This document shows positions 10,660 through 52,600 of a DNA stretch of 64,000 nucleotides, piece after piece (position 1 is the stretch's first letter; each line of letters starts with the position of its first letter). The notes beneath the pieces were generated by a model. That model was not told the origin of the DNA and did not search any database. It saw only the letters and a program-made list of their open reading frames with translations. This DNA is from Elgaria multicarinata webbii (taxonomy: Eukaryota > Chordata > Lepidosauria > Squamata > Anguidae), in contig NC_086172.1 in assembly GCF_023053635.1 (NCBI RefSeq), forward strand, positions 25,139,501-25,203,500, read 5' to 3'. A program made the translations under genes and the position numbers.

Positions 10660-11345
10660 CTCAGTGCCTGAACCATCATGGCCAAGCTATTGTGGTCCAT
10701 GGATGGCCATAGTTGGTGAACCTGCTGAAGCTGGTAAAAGGCACTCCTAGCCACCATGTCCACCTGCCCCTCCAATGAGAGAGATGGATCTAAGAGTACC
10801 CCCAAACTACATACCTGTTCTTTCAGAAGGAGCGCAACCCCATCTAGATAGGATGGTCACTTGTGGATCACCCAAAAAAGGGGAGACGCACAACCAAAAA
10901 ATGAGGGTGCTGTGTTGCATAACATTTGCATATGCTAATTTATATGTATAGATGGAAAAATAGAAATAATTAGTATAATTTAAACAGAAATACAGCACAT
11001 TCACCATAGTGTAGAAAACTGACCAGGTGACCTGTTCTCCTTCTCTGTCTGTTATTCAGGTGCTGTTGATAGGCAAAGGCCCAGCTCTTCCTCCTGATGA
11101 TTCTTTATCTTTAAACTGGAGTTAGACTGGACAGCCCTTCAAATAAAGATGCCTTCAAAACAGAGGACAGTCCTTCGGCAGTCCTTCAAATAGAGGGCTG
11201 TAAAAGAGGACGCCTGGACACCCTACATCCAGGATAGGCAACTAACCTATTTCCCAGACCTGTGACCCACCTACCCATAGTGCTTCCATTTTGCCGGGAT
11301 TCAAATTCAGTTTATTGCCCCTCATCCAGCCCATTTAATACTTGA
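10660..11345 (-). mobile_element. L2-type LINE ORF2 fragment, split by an insertion
   Basis: Minus-strand pieces 11225-11345 and 10660-10850 read as parts of one L2 reverse transcriptase: 'LNPGKMEALWVGGS' in the first and 'VCSLGVLLDPSLSLEGQVDM' with 'VARSAFYQL' in the second. These are the L2 'LNPxKTE' and 'LGVxLDxSLS' regions. They are parted by about 370 bp of other sequence (10850-11222). Confidence 0.7.
10850..11222. mobile_element. Insertion inside the L2 fragment
   Basis: Starts 'aggatggtcacttgtggatc' and ends 'gaggacgcctggacacccta', weakly inverted ends. The inner words 'gttgcataacatttgcatatgctaattt' recur at 27545-27605 as 'gcatgcaacttacatatgctaattt', so this is a repeat family, probably a DNA transposon. 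Confidence 0.5.
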
Positions 11346-11858
11346 GAGTAAACAAGTGTATGGTATTATTGAGTCCATGGATTAGTCATTTGCAAAACAT
11401 ATCAATGGTTAACCACTTCTCATTAAGCTGGCAAATTCAGACAGGGCGAACAAACCACTGTATTGAAAAGCTGCTGATGCTACAAGCTTGTAAAAATGAC
11501 AGACTACAATACTTTTAGTGGCATATTGGTTACCACTTCCTACCCCTCTCCTCGAGCTGCCAGGATTATTGTCCTGAGACTGTTTATATAGAAACAGTCG
11601 CCTCGAGTAGATACAGTAGAAGTGTAGACCTCTGGGCCAAACTGAGTCTCCCTGAATAGTACCGGCTGGCCCTTCCAATCTGATCAATGCACAGGCAAGA
11701 GATATGTGAGAAGGGAATAAGGGCTATGGAAACAGGACTTGTTGGCAGTCCATTTTGGGAAAGATGGGAGAGTGGACCTCCTGTCCTGTTCCAGTTCACG
11801 AACATCCCTCCCTTCCTCAAATTGGGCTTTCTGTAAAAACACAAGCTCTGTGTCTTGC
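11346..11858. other. Intergenic, nothing recognised
   Basis: Lies between CNBD2 and NBEAL1. It contains a short perfect hairpin 'gactgttt..aaacagtc' at 11579-11600 but no gene. Confidence 0.4.
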
Positions 11859-11859
11859 T

Positions 11860-11965
11860 TGTGGGTCCCTGATTAACAGCTGGTTGGCCACTGTGTGAAC
11901 AGAGTGCTGGACTAGATGGACCCTTGGTCTGATCTAGCAGGGCTCTTCTCGTATTCTTATGGGAA
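11860..11965 (+). repeat. CR1-like LINE 3' end
   Basis: Reads 'ggccactgtgtgaacagagt', 'gctggactagatggaccctt' and 'ttcttatgggaacgtg', the complement of the 3' end seen at 17705-17790 and 48240-48300. Confidence 0.75.
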
Positions 11966-11979
11966 CGTGTGACCAACAA

Positions 11980-12080
11980 GGTGATGCTGGACTACAGCTC
12001 CCATCATCCCCAACCATTGGAGATGATGGGAATTGGAGTCAGCATCATCTCGACATGCAGGTTCCCCACCCCTGGTCTGT
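11980..12080. mobile_element. hAT-like foldback MITE
   Basis: Arms 'actacagctcccatcatccc' and 'gatgatgggaattggagtca' around 'caaccattggagat'; outer part 'caggttccccacccctggtc'. Confidence 0.7.
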
Positions 12081-12144
12081 ATCAGCTTCCCAAATGCACT
12101 GAACTGCAGTGAGAAAAGCCACAACTGTATCCAATGTGTTCTAT

Positions 12145-12450
12145 ATTACAGGAGTGTTGAATCTCTTTTGGTCCAAGGGCCGAATATCCATTTCGGAAAA
12201 GCTCTGGGGGGGGGCACACTCTGGTGGTGGGCAGGGCTGAAGGCAAAAGGGGGAGAGGCCAAAAATAACAGCACATTGTAGCTGAGAACTCTAAGCCTAA
12301 GGATAAAACTTTTAGAATGCGGGGTGGGGACTGCACAAAAGCTGGTAAGCCACAAAACAATAAGTGGTTGAGGAAAAGGACACGTCCACCTGGAAAACCC
12401 CAGAAGAATCGATTTGGCTCCTGGGCCTGAGATTCTGCTCCCCAGCTACA
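12145..12450 (+). mobile_element. Degenerate DNA transposon, 'gttgaatctcttttggtcc' family
   Basis: Same family as 40115-40430 (plus) and 52630-52890 (minus). Shared words are 'agggccgaatatccatttcg', 'ggctgaaggcaaaag', 'aaacttttagaatgcgg' and 'cctgagattctgctccccag'. No transposase is visible. Confidence 0.6.
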
Positions 12451-12589
12451 TTACAACTCAATTATGCCACAAAGTCTTCTGAGCATTAGATATTAAGGGC
12501 CTAGAGAATCTTATATTTTAACGTAAAGCTTTTGTGATGCAGTATATCATGCTCATTTACCCACTGATGTCATGTTAATACGGAAGATT

Positions 12590-13290
12590 TCAGGTATTGT
12601 AGAATTTCAGGTATTGTAGACCGTTGGAAGTGGAAAGAGCAAGAAGGAACATTTTACCACATGTGGTGGTCTTGTAAAAGGGCAAAGGCATACTGGGTTA
12701 AAATACATGCATTAATGCAAAAAGATTTAAAAGTAAATGTAGAAATGAAACCAGAAATGATTTTGCTTGGACTGATGGATGATCAATTAAAACAGAAAGG
12801 ATTGTTATTCCAATATATGACAACGGGGGCAAGATTGTTATATATGCGCAATATTGGGGGGGGGGAAATACAAGTACCATCAACGGAAGACTGTCTCCTC
12901 AAGGTGTTGGAATTGGCGGAGATGGCGAAATTAACGGCTTTAGTAAAAGAAAGAACAATAGCTTCATATGTAATGGACTGGAAACCTTTTACTGAATATA
13001 TAAAAGAACTGCAAAAGGATGATTTATTTGTATGTGGATTTTATATATAACTTGTATTCTTGCATTTGATAAATATACTTGCTTGCTTTTATGAAATCCA
13101 GATCTGGTAAACTAGAAATATGATACTTGTCGTCTGACATGAAGATCGCTTTAAATGGAATATAGCCTTATGTATTTGTGACCACTTTAGTAGTTGTTTA
13201 TGTTCGGATGTAGTTTGTATTGTTGTTTTACCTTTCCTTATGTGTTCTGTTTATGTGGAAAATTAATAAAAGTATTAATGTTCAAATAGA
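12590..13290 (+). mobile_element. L1 LINE 3' fragment
   Basis: The plus frame 12661-13050 reads as the L1 ORF2 C-terminus, opening 'HMWWSCKRAKAYWVKIH' and ending at a TAA. About 220 bp of 3' UTR follows, to 'gtggaaaattaataaaagta'. It is 5'-truncated. A short 'tagaattt' at both edges (about 12602 and 13288) may be the target duplication. Confidence 0.85.
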
Positions 13291-13417
13291 ATTTGCCGCT
13301 ATTGGTCAGACCACAGATGAAGAGTTAGGATAGAGGCATCAAGACCTCCATATTTTCTTTTATGAAACGTAAGTAAAATGTAAAATCATTTCAGTATTAT
13401 TTAAACATAAAATATAA

Positions 13418-13423
13418 TTTATT
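13418..13423 (-). other. CNBD2: Polyadenylation signal of CNBD2
   Basis: AATAAA on the minus strand about 295 bp past the stop codon at 13718-13716. The interval carries no other repeat and is the likely 3' UTR. Confidence 0.65.
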
Positions 13424-13715
13424 AATATGTATAAACAAACACATACACACACGGAGCATTGTGAAGGAAAAACATATTCTCCCTATGACAATACCGAAAG
13501 AAAATGAAATTAACCAGATTCAGAATTCGCAACACAGATCTATTGTAAAAAGAAAGGAAAACCGCCCTTTCTGATAAAACAGAAAGGTTGCATCTAACAA
13601 AGATGCATAGATGTATGGAAGCACACACATATGCATATTGGCAGAATCACTTTTTCACCTTTTACCGTTGCTTTTGTATTGTCGCTAACCTGTAAATCAA
13701 AAGCTTTGGAACTCA

Positions 13716-43444
<29,729 letters not shown>

Positions 43445-44334
43445 TAGCTTCTTGAGGTCACCTCCCTTTGATTCGCCAACCAAAAGCCTTTTGCGAGAAG
43501 ATCAGAACCAACTGCTATAGAACCAACCAACTCCACTCTCAGACAATCCACATTCCATTCTTTTTTCTCGAGAGAGAATGCAAGAACCAGGTTAGAACTG
43601 AAGTCCGTATCACCCAGCATTCCGTCTACCACAGCAGCTTGCCTAAAAGATTCAGGAAAGTTTACAAGCAGGGCAGAAAGCCATCTTCTTGTTTGCATAA
43701 GCATTTGAGACCACTACGGAGCATGTGGCTTTCATGGTTAGAATTTAACTACCATGGCAAATATTTATTTTTTTTATTTAAAATAAAAGGCCACTGATAG
43801 ACTGGTCTTCTAGAGACCTGATTCTTCTCTTTGGCTCCACACACTGAATGGTCATATGGGGGGGCAGCAGGATAGATGGCAAATCAGGGGGCCTCCGGAA
43901 GCTTTGGTCTAAAAATCCCATCAGCCCTACCCAGCATAGCTAATGGTGAGGGATCATGGAATTTGTAGGCCAACATTTCTAGAGAGCCTATTTGTGGCCT
44001 ATACTCACAAATCAGGAACTCGGATTGTATCAAGATTACCAATCACATTCTCACCTTTGGTTGAAAGACCACTTTCTACTGGGTTTGCACATCATGTTCA
44101 CAACCTCCAGTTGAGCCATTTACAACAAATCGTGGGTTTAATGGTTCTTCAAAATAGCGGGAGTGCCAGCAGAAGCACATAATTGTGACATACGATTTGA
44201 CTATCGAAAAACTTGTGCTTACAATAAAAGCTGATGAAAGTCCAAAGTTTGAGAAGATTTTCATAGTGCTTGGTATTTCATATTTGCCGGGCATATTTCA
44301 AGACAGTAGGACTTTTTGCTGAGGTATCTGGAGT
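43445..44334. other. Intergenic CNBD2-CARF, mostly unrecognised
   Basis: A half foldback MITE at 43895-43990 ('gatcatggaatttgtaggcc'). Short frames only. Confidence 0.4.
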
Positions 44335-44640
44335 CACTTATCTACTTCCTGGCAGAGCCTGGAGCATTTGCTAAAGGATCCTGAGTGGCTTCATAATCAA
44401 TATCCACCAACCAAATGTAGAAGGGGTATAGCCGCTCCTGGCTGCAGCTATGAGTCCGTAACTCAGTGGGGGCCTCGTTAATGAGCCTGGGATCTGACAA
44501 GTACCTGACCTGACCATATGTCAGTGTGAGTGATCCCTTTACGACGAATGCCTGGGAGTGACATTCTTTCCCAAGAACCTTAAATTTGGGTTTTACTGAG
44601 GCAACAAGATCATCCAGCTTTAGTCTTCAAGCTTGGCAAA
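44335..44640 (-). pseudogene. Unidentified coding-like block
   Basis: A minus-strand frame of about 90 codons ends at TAG 44337-44335. It reads like a globular protein: 'LDDLVASVKPKFKVLGKECH', 'SQAFVVKGSLTLTYGQVRYL', 'INEAPTELRTHSCSQERLYP', 'FYIWLVDIDYEATQDPLANA'. I do not recognise it. There is no start codon or clear splice pair, so it may be a gene relic or a lone exon. Confidence 0.4.
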
Positions 44641-44802
44641 TTCAAGTTGCCCCTTTCTTTAATTAATTACAATTGAAATGTGTTACCGTGATAATATACT
44701 GGTAGTTGTACATAGTTATTTCAAATATGTTTTAAACATACATAGTAAAAGATCTTGCTCCATAAGAGAAAACGTCATAAAGTTTGTATTTTGCAAGAGT
44801 AT

Positions 44803-45125
44803 GGGCTCATCTACACCAACAGGATATTCCACTATGAAAGCAGTATGAAAGCGGTATATAAAAGGCAGGAGCACTACTGGTTTATAGAGGTATTGGTGCA
44901 CTGACAAGTGTTGGGGCCCAGGACACATACCCTATACCACTTTCATACCCTGCTTTGTGTAGATGTGTCCTGGGCCCCTATACTTGTCAGTGGACTTCAG
45001 TACCAGTATAAAGCAGTAGTGCAGATCCTGCAATGCACTTCAATACCGCTATAAAGCAGCAGTGTGGCTCCTGCCTTTTATATACTGCTTTCATAATGGA
45101 ATATCTACTTGGGGTAGATGAGCCC
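44803..45125. mobile_element. MITE with TIRs and TAT duplication, 323 bp
   Basis: Ends 'gggctcatctacaccaacag' and 'cttggggtagatgagccc' with inner 'gatattccactatgaaagca' and 'tgctttcataatggaatatc'; flanked by TAT on both sides. Middle holds 'ggggcccaggacacat' and its inverse. Confidence 0.85.
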
Positions 45126-46637
45126 TATGTGTAAAATCATTTTCTGAATAGGAAAAAGGTGGCAGCCTGAGAATAATCCATACTCTTAGATTTCTGTTGC
45201 AATCTGCAGTCTTCCTCAGAACAGAACGCGCAGGGATGTGTTTAGGACAGAATACCCATCAATATCTAAGTTGAGTGCTATGATTGAAATACTGACTTTC
45301 TATGAGAATCACTTTCCTTAGAAAACACGCACACCACTTTTAGTGTTTAAAAAACAGTAATTCAAAATTAACATTTTAATTTGTAACACTATACAGTGTG
45401 TACAACACAAAATGTGTCTCCAAATTAGTACAAGCTGAAACATTTTCATTTTCACATGATCAACAGTTAATCGTATTGGTCCTTCAGGTTTAATTATTAG
45501 ACACTGCCAATGGCGAACAGGGATGCCGGTATTTCCAAAAAGGTTCTTTGTATTTTAGCTGCACACACTTCAATGGGAACTAAATCATGATACAGTTTGG
45601 AACACAATCCCAGACATCAGAAAAGAAATTCAATATTATTGTGGAGTATTCTTTCTGATGGGATCCTGCTGTATGCTGTACTATTTCTCTCCCTCCCCAA
45701 ATGATAAGGAAGAGCAGTTGCCAAAATATTTTTACAATGCACCTGTAGTGACAAATATGGCATAAAATACACCCACTTGGCTCCCCCACCCTGTCAACAA
45801 AAAGGATTTTGGAAATACCTTACTTGTTGATTGCCTTTTGCTTTCTGAACCAAGATTTCCATGTAACAAGAGAAATGGAGAAAGGAATGCTGGATTTGTA
45901 ACAGGACCCCGAAAGTAATTGCTGATTGTCAACAGTATCTAGGGTTTCCAGGTAGACTAAGAGAGCTCATGCACAGGAGGAAAGCTTCATCGGGCCATGA
46001 TCCCGCCATTGCTGCAATACTCCCAACTGGGAAGGTTGCACCTATTGAAACTCAACTCTTTTCTGCAGATATTAAAAGGTACAGAGTCCTTGTGGCTGTC
46101 AAGTATAAGACTGCTCTCTCTCGCTCTCTATTGCACTGCTGACTTCAAATTATATCAAGCTCTTTCTGAATGGAGGGTACTTCAAAGTCATCAATGAAAA
46201 CATTTAATTTCATTTTCGTCAATGCTACAAAGGCTTTGTGCTCAGACACTAATTTCAGAAATTATAGAGGAAGAAGATTTCAACTGACAGATATTGTGAA
46301 CCAATCCTAAAGAAATAACATGTAAGACAAAAGTCTGATTGGATTTATCAGACAAGTGTCAAAAAAGCACGACAAGATTCTAATAGAGTGGAGATTTAGG
46401 TTATCCACATGGAGCAATTTGCAATTAATGGAGCATATTTCTGGGGCATGTCCCTAATTTAAGCTATATTTGTACACACAGAGAGAGACTCGCTCAAAAG
46501 CAACAACACTCAGAATAAACAGCATTTTAACACTTACTTTGCCAGTGCTAAAGACAGGCAATGTGATTCAGCAATCTATTTGGAAGTGGGAGTTCTGAGA
46601 AAGCACACGGGACTATCCCCTTTGGACCAGCGCCCAC
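45126..46637. other. CARF 3' region or intergenic, nothing firm
   Basis: Unique-looking, AT-rich, free of recognised repeats. If the candidate last exon is right, its 3' UTR would lie here. No clear AATAAA on the minus strand close by was found. Confidence 0.35.
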
Positions 46638-46675
46638 CTAAATTTTACAGTTGATTTGCAGACTAGGTTCTTCCC
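46638..46675 (-). CDS. CARF: Candidate CARF last exon
   Basis: Strong acceptor 'cctcctttcatttcag'. With the spare A of the exon before, it reads [12 protein letters not shown] and stops. Human CARF has 'IEENPES' at this junction, so the first residues agree, but the human tail is longer. Confidence 0.45.
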
Positions 46676-49600
46676 CTGAAATGAAAGGAGGTCTATGCTT
46701 AGAAGAAATCTCTGTGCACATCCAGAGCACCAAAATACCATGTCATATCGTGAATACATGGTTATTATACATTATTGTTAATGATTTTTGAAACCTGCAC
46801 GTGCGAGTAGTGCCGTCACAATTCTGCTTGGTATACAGATAATTATTTCCTAAATTAAAAAAACCACCACCACCATTGCAGAAATCTTTCTTTGTCTCTC
46901 TCCAGTTGAGAGCCTTAACATCTGAACTATGACTCCCTAAAACCTGCCTCTGTAAAAAATTCCCAAGGGGCTCAATAATTTATCCCAGTCAATCATGGAT
47001 GGAAATACTACATGTTTCCTGTAAAGTCAGACACATTACAGATTTTAGCGTTCTGTTCCACAACATGATAAATTGTATCAACATGCCCAGGCAGTTAGCT
47101 TTTCGTCCTTATAGCGCTTCTCTGAACATAAAGGGTAAAGTGCACAAAGTAAAATGAAGAGAGAGCAGGCAAAAAGTCACCACCAATTCTTCACCAGATG
47201 TAACGGCTGCTCTGAGCCATTGTGATCTACTGGTTGCTTCCCTTCAGGAGAAGGAACACAAAATGAGAAAAGAAATACCATCAATGAGTCTGAAGGTTGA
47301 ATGTAGAAATGAAATGAAAGCTTTTTTCTTCTTCCCTAACACCATATTTACTTCTACGTGTCATCCAGTTTAATAGTTTTGCTGGAAACTTCATTCCTTT
47401 CCCAAGGAACATCTTTTCTCCTACCTTTTTTTCAGCCTGCACATTTTCCTTCTGAAAATGAAAGACTCAGTCTCAGTTAATACATTCCTCATAACAAGCC
47501 ATTGCTGCCGCTGTCTGGGCAAGCTCTGCTGCATTTGGTGTCACCAGGACAAGCTGAAGGCTTCAGAAAAGAAAATCTGTGGGGGCAGCTATTGTCTAGC
47601 CCCAAAAAGTTATTTTAAAAATGTATCCAGGAACTGGTTTTGGAAGACCTACTGAAATACTGACCACAAGAAGCCATTTGAGTACTACCCAGAACACTGT
47701 GTAGAGGAGCAAAATAATAACACCAGCAGCCTTCACATGGAAAGCGAGTCACCCGGAGCTGGCAGTGAACCACAAAAACAGCAAGTCAAAACCAGCTGTC
47801 TATCGCAGATGGTTTGTGGAGCCTGCATCAAACATTACATTCTACTCTTACAGGCAGACTTTTCCTCATTCCAAGTTCTCAACAGTCGTCATAGACTCAA
47901 GTATGGGTGGTGCCGGGCAGTCTCTGGATTTGTCCATCTCTATCTTGTTCTTTGGTTTCCTGATTAACATGGCCTGTGCAGAGAGTGTCCTCTGGATTTT
48001 TTTTTTAAAGAGAGAAAGAGAGAGAGACAAAGAGAGAGCACAAAAAATTTAGAGTTAAAACTCTGATAAGACTTTGCTGCTAAAATCTATAACACACTAA
48101 CAGCAACAAGTGATGGATACAACTTGAACTCTTGCCAGGTGATGCAGTCACTATTCTGAGCAGTTGCCAGAGTGACAAATATATTATAAGGTAAGAAAAT
48201 AGTAACAGCACAATAAGTAAATAACGTAAGAGCCATGCATAAGTGCCATGCTGGATCAGACCGAGGATCCATCTAGTCCAGCACTCTGTTCACACAGTGG
48301 CCAACCAGCTGTCAGCCAAGGGCCAACAAAGCAGGACATGGTGTAATATCACCCTCCCACCTATGTTCCCAAGCACCTAGTGCATATAGGTTTGTTGCCT
48401 CTGACACTGGAGGTAGCACATAGCCATCAGGGCTAGTAGCCACTGATAGCCTTCTCCTCCAGGAATTTATCCAACCCCCCTTTAAAGCAATCCAAATTGG
48501 TGGCCATCACTACATCTTGCGGCAGCGAATTCCATAGTTTAACTATGTGCTGTGTGAAGAAGTGCTTCAATTTTATCTGTCCTGAATCTCCAGCTAATCA
48601 GCTTCATAGGATGACCCAGGGTTATGGAAACAGTTTTTAGAATTTGTACTATTAAAGGGGAGAGGGAAAACACCTCCAGAAGAAGTAATGAGATTTTGGA
48701 AATATGAATAAGATCCCGTGGTTGGAGGGAGCACACTTATGTTAATTATGATTATGTTAAAGGGAATTAAGTTAGAACATATGTTTATGTTCTACATGGT
48801 TTGGGACCACAATACCTGATGGACCGCCTCTCCCGACATGAACCTACCCATACACTGCGCTCAACATCTAAGGTCCTCCTCCGAGTGCCTACTCCGAGGG
48901 AAGCTCGGAGGACGGCAACAAGGGAGAGGGCCTTCTCGGTGGTTGCCCCCCGACTGTGGAATGATCTTCCCAATGAGGCTCGCCTGGCGCCAACATTGTT
49001 ATCTTTTCGGCACCAGGTCAAGACTTTTCTCTTCTCCCAGGCATTTTAACAGCATTTAACAACGTTAAGTTTGTTTTTAATGGACCCCAGAATTGTTGTT
49101 TTTAAATGGATACTGTTGTTTTTATACTGTTTTTATGTTTTTAAAATTTTTGTATACTTTTAATGTTTACTATTTTTAATTGTTGTAAACCGCCCAGAGA
49201 GCTTCGGCTGTGGGGCGGTATATAAATGTAAATAAATAAATAAATAAATAAATAAATTGTTTACTTTATATTATGTGTATTATGGGGTATTGTTTTATAT
49301 TGTATTGTTGTATTGTTTGGATGTATTAAAAAATAAAAAATTATAAATAATAAAAAAGATGACTCAGGGTGCTGGTATGATGGGAGAGGGAGAAAAATGC
49401 CTCTCTATCCACATTCTCCACAGCATGCGGAGCACCAGCAAGTGGCGCTCTCACCATTCCTACTCACATCACACACAAAGACATATATAAAATGTTTTCC
49501 TTAACAAATACACACACACACGCACACGCACACACACACAAAACCACCAGTAAAGTGAAATTGGAAAAGTTCTCAAATAATTTGTTCCTCATTACTTGTA

Positions 49601-52600
49601 ACTCTAGGGATTTATACAAAGAAATTACGGGGCCTAATTCCTTTGGGGGACGGATAAAGACACTAGAACAGGGGGTGGTCATCCTGTGGTAATCCAGTTG
49701 TTGTTGGACTCCAGCCAGCATGGCCAATGGTCAGGGATGATAGGAACAGTTGTCCAACATCTGGAGGGCCACAGGCTCTCCACTCATGCACTAGAACATA
49801 CCAACCTGGCACCAAGGCTCCGTTTGAAACTTCTCTTGAAATACACTTCACCAAAGTCCGCAATTTCCATGATGAGAAGTACGGGGGCGCAAACCTTCAT
49901 GCAAAGTAGGTGCTCTAACTAGGAAGTTGCCCCCTCCTCTCCCAGATTCAAGGTTACGACATTCCATCCACATAGTATACTCCTGGAAACCATCCTGACT
50001 ACTACTTTATATATTCCAGAGCAGAGTCCAAGCATTGAAAATAGGTTGTGGAGATAATCCCTTGATTGCTAACTCATATTAAGCCCTATTGTGCTAACGT
50101 GAATATATATCTTTGAGCAAGAGGGTAATATTCATCTATATGCAGAATGAGATAGAGATTTACATTTATCTGTGCCCTAAATATTTTATGCATGCACACA
50201 CCCTTATTCCCAAGAGGCAAGGAGTAGTCACATTACATAAATTATAAATTTCTACCTACAAGAATGCTTTAGCATCCCAGAACCTGACTATAAATGTTCC
50301 TATTATTTATATGCCTTGAATGTATACATAGACAGGTGGACCCTAATATGCACTGCTCTGAAAAACCCTAGCAGACCTTGGACATATATCATTAAGCATT
50401 ATCAACTACCCACTAGCCATTACTTCACCTACTGCTGTGACACAGATAGCCAAGAAGGGCAGCACTTTGCCTGTTAACAACCTAGAGAGATTTGTACTTA
50501 CTAAGTGCTGGATAGTTGTCTACAGTCTGTGCAGGAATGGACTGTGCATCTCCCAAAAGAGTCTGACTAGCTTTGATAGCTTCAGCATCCTCGATACTTC
50601 CAACAGTTATAAGCTGGCACACAGTGACTACCCCTTGATCTGATACAGGCTGCTCTCCAAGCACTGATGCAGGAGCATTGTTCTGTGTTTGATTGAAACT
50701 TGCTTGAAGGTTTTGATCTTGACAAAGTACAGGCTGGCTTGTTATTTGCCTCCCTATGGAATGTGGTAGACTTGCAGGGTGGGGTGGAGCCTGACTATCC
50801 ATGGTTATAAGAGCTGCCGCTCCATCAGTGGAAGTGAGCGCTGACTGTAACTGTAATCCCTAAAACACCAAAGTAAAACATTTTTAGGAACCCTCTATGA
50901 ATTCATCTACACACAGTATTGCATAATGTTAAAGATTATAACAGTTCACCAAGTTTGTTCTTATCTTCATATTAGTTCAATCGTGATAACATTAGAGCTA
51001 GGTAGTTTGTGAATCCTGACTGAAGTTTACAGGTAGAGTGATATTTTTCACCTTCCTCTAAACCAAACAAAGCCACCCATCTCTGGAAAAAAAATGCACA
51101 CTTTTGTGTAGGATTAGGGATGCCCAGTTTGTTGTGTTTCTGAACTCCAACTCTTCCTGTCAGAAATTGGGAGGTCCGTTTTTCAACCACAAAAGAGCTC
51201 CTGTGGATCCCAGCCACTAAGATCCTTGCAATTGGTTGATACCTTGTTATAGAAACTGGTGATGTTACCTTTAGCTGGGCAAACACTCTGGGCTGGAGTG
51301 AAGAAAGTAACTGAGCCGTCTTTGAATATAATATCTCCCTTGCCTGATTCGATTCCACTTTGATTATTGTTTTTTCTGATGAGCTCCCTGTAAAAACAAC
51401 AACAAAGCACCAAAGACAAAACAACTTTTAGAAGACGGGGGGGGGGGGGGAACCTGTACCTTTGAAAAAAGCTTAGCTAACCGAACAAAATTCCGAAAGA
51501 CTTTTCATTCATGAGCATAGAAAGACTTTGTAAATGCTCAATAGTTTTTTTTCTCTGGAGGAACATTTAAAGGAACCATGGAGGAAAATGCAAGGAAAGA
51601 AGTCCAATTACTTTACTAATAAAGTGGATACTAGTTAATGTTAAACTATGTCAAAGAACAGTTATTTGTCCAGTGCATTCCCAATTGAAATTACAAGTTA
51701 GAAACTCATGATACCTAAAAGGCAATGTAAAAATCAGTCTCTGCACACTCCAGGTGAAGGGACAAAAGGAAACAGGAAAATACTGCTGAGCAGTATTTTC
51801 AAATGTCAAAGCCTCTTTCAATCGTCTTTGTCAAACTGAAGACCCCTTTTCGAGAGACCTAGGAGGTACACCTGAGCAATTCTCTGAAAATGTTGTATCT
51901 ATAATATTCACATGTATCTAGAGAAAAGTCTACACTTGGAGCCATCCCTACATCCAAGGGGTTTCACATTGCGGCCATCAACAGGAATATGAACGGGCTG
52001 TGGCTCAGTGGTAAGAGCTCATGCTTTGGGTGCAGAAGGTCCCAAGTTCAATCCCCAGCATCTCCAGGGTAGGGCTAGGAAAGGATCCTGCCTGAAACGC
52101 CGGAGAACCATTGCTGCCAGTCAGTGTTGGCAACACTGAGTGAAATAGACCAATGATCTGACTCAGTATAAGGCAGCTCCCTAAATCCCTACGAAAAACA
52201 GATCCATGTTCTAAAACATGGCAAAAACACCAGACTTCACACATGACAAAAAAGTAAAATTCACAAGCCTCCCCTAAGCAGAAGAAGTCTCCTGAGGGCC
52301 AGCAAGAGTAATTTTTACCATGTCTCTCAGAAACCATAAGGCAGGCGTTAATGAAACAGGAAGACACAGAGACACTTTTGGGGCAAGTTTTCAAATTATA
52401 CTTATACACATTACATCACATATACATTTATGTGTGTTAGTGTATAAGGAACCCTACATTTTATAATGTAGGGATGGGTATGCTTGATCCCATGTTGGAA
52501 TGTGGATGCAAGGGCCAACACGTGGATGTGGACATTATTGTTATGCTATGTGTGCATCTTTGAACACAAGCATGGATATACATTTATAAAACAGGAATTG

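Larger units (their letters stand above)
48236..49440 (-). mobile_element. CR1-like LINE 3' end with nested L1 and L2
   Basis: CR1-like halves 48236-48622 ('tgctggatcagaccgaggat', 'tgtgtgaagaagtgcttcaa') and 49358-49440 ('gagaaaaatgcctctctatc'), same family as 17701-18440. The break has the duplication 'gatgacccagggt' (48610-48622) and 'gatgactcagggt' (49358-49370). Confidence 0.88.

Noticed and set aside
13422-13628. 68-codon minus frame after the CNBD2 stop
   Set aside because: It lies in the 3' UTR and reads through the region of the poly(A) signal.
47170-47245. Possible CARF last exon reading '[16 protein letters not shown]'
   Set aside because: The phase can be made to fit, but the acceptor ('cctgaag') is weak and nothing resembles the CARF tail; the 46638-46675 candidate has a far better acceptor.
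52005-52409. 134-codon minus frame
   Set aside because: It runs through the complement of a tRNA-derived SINE.
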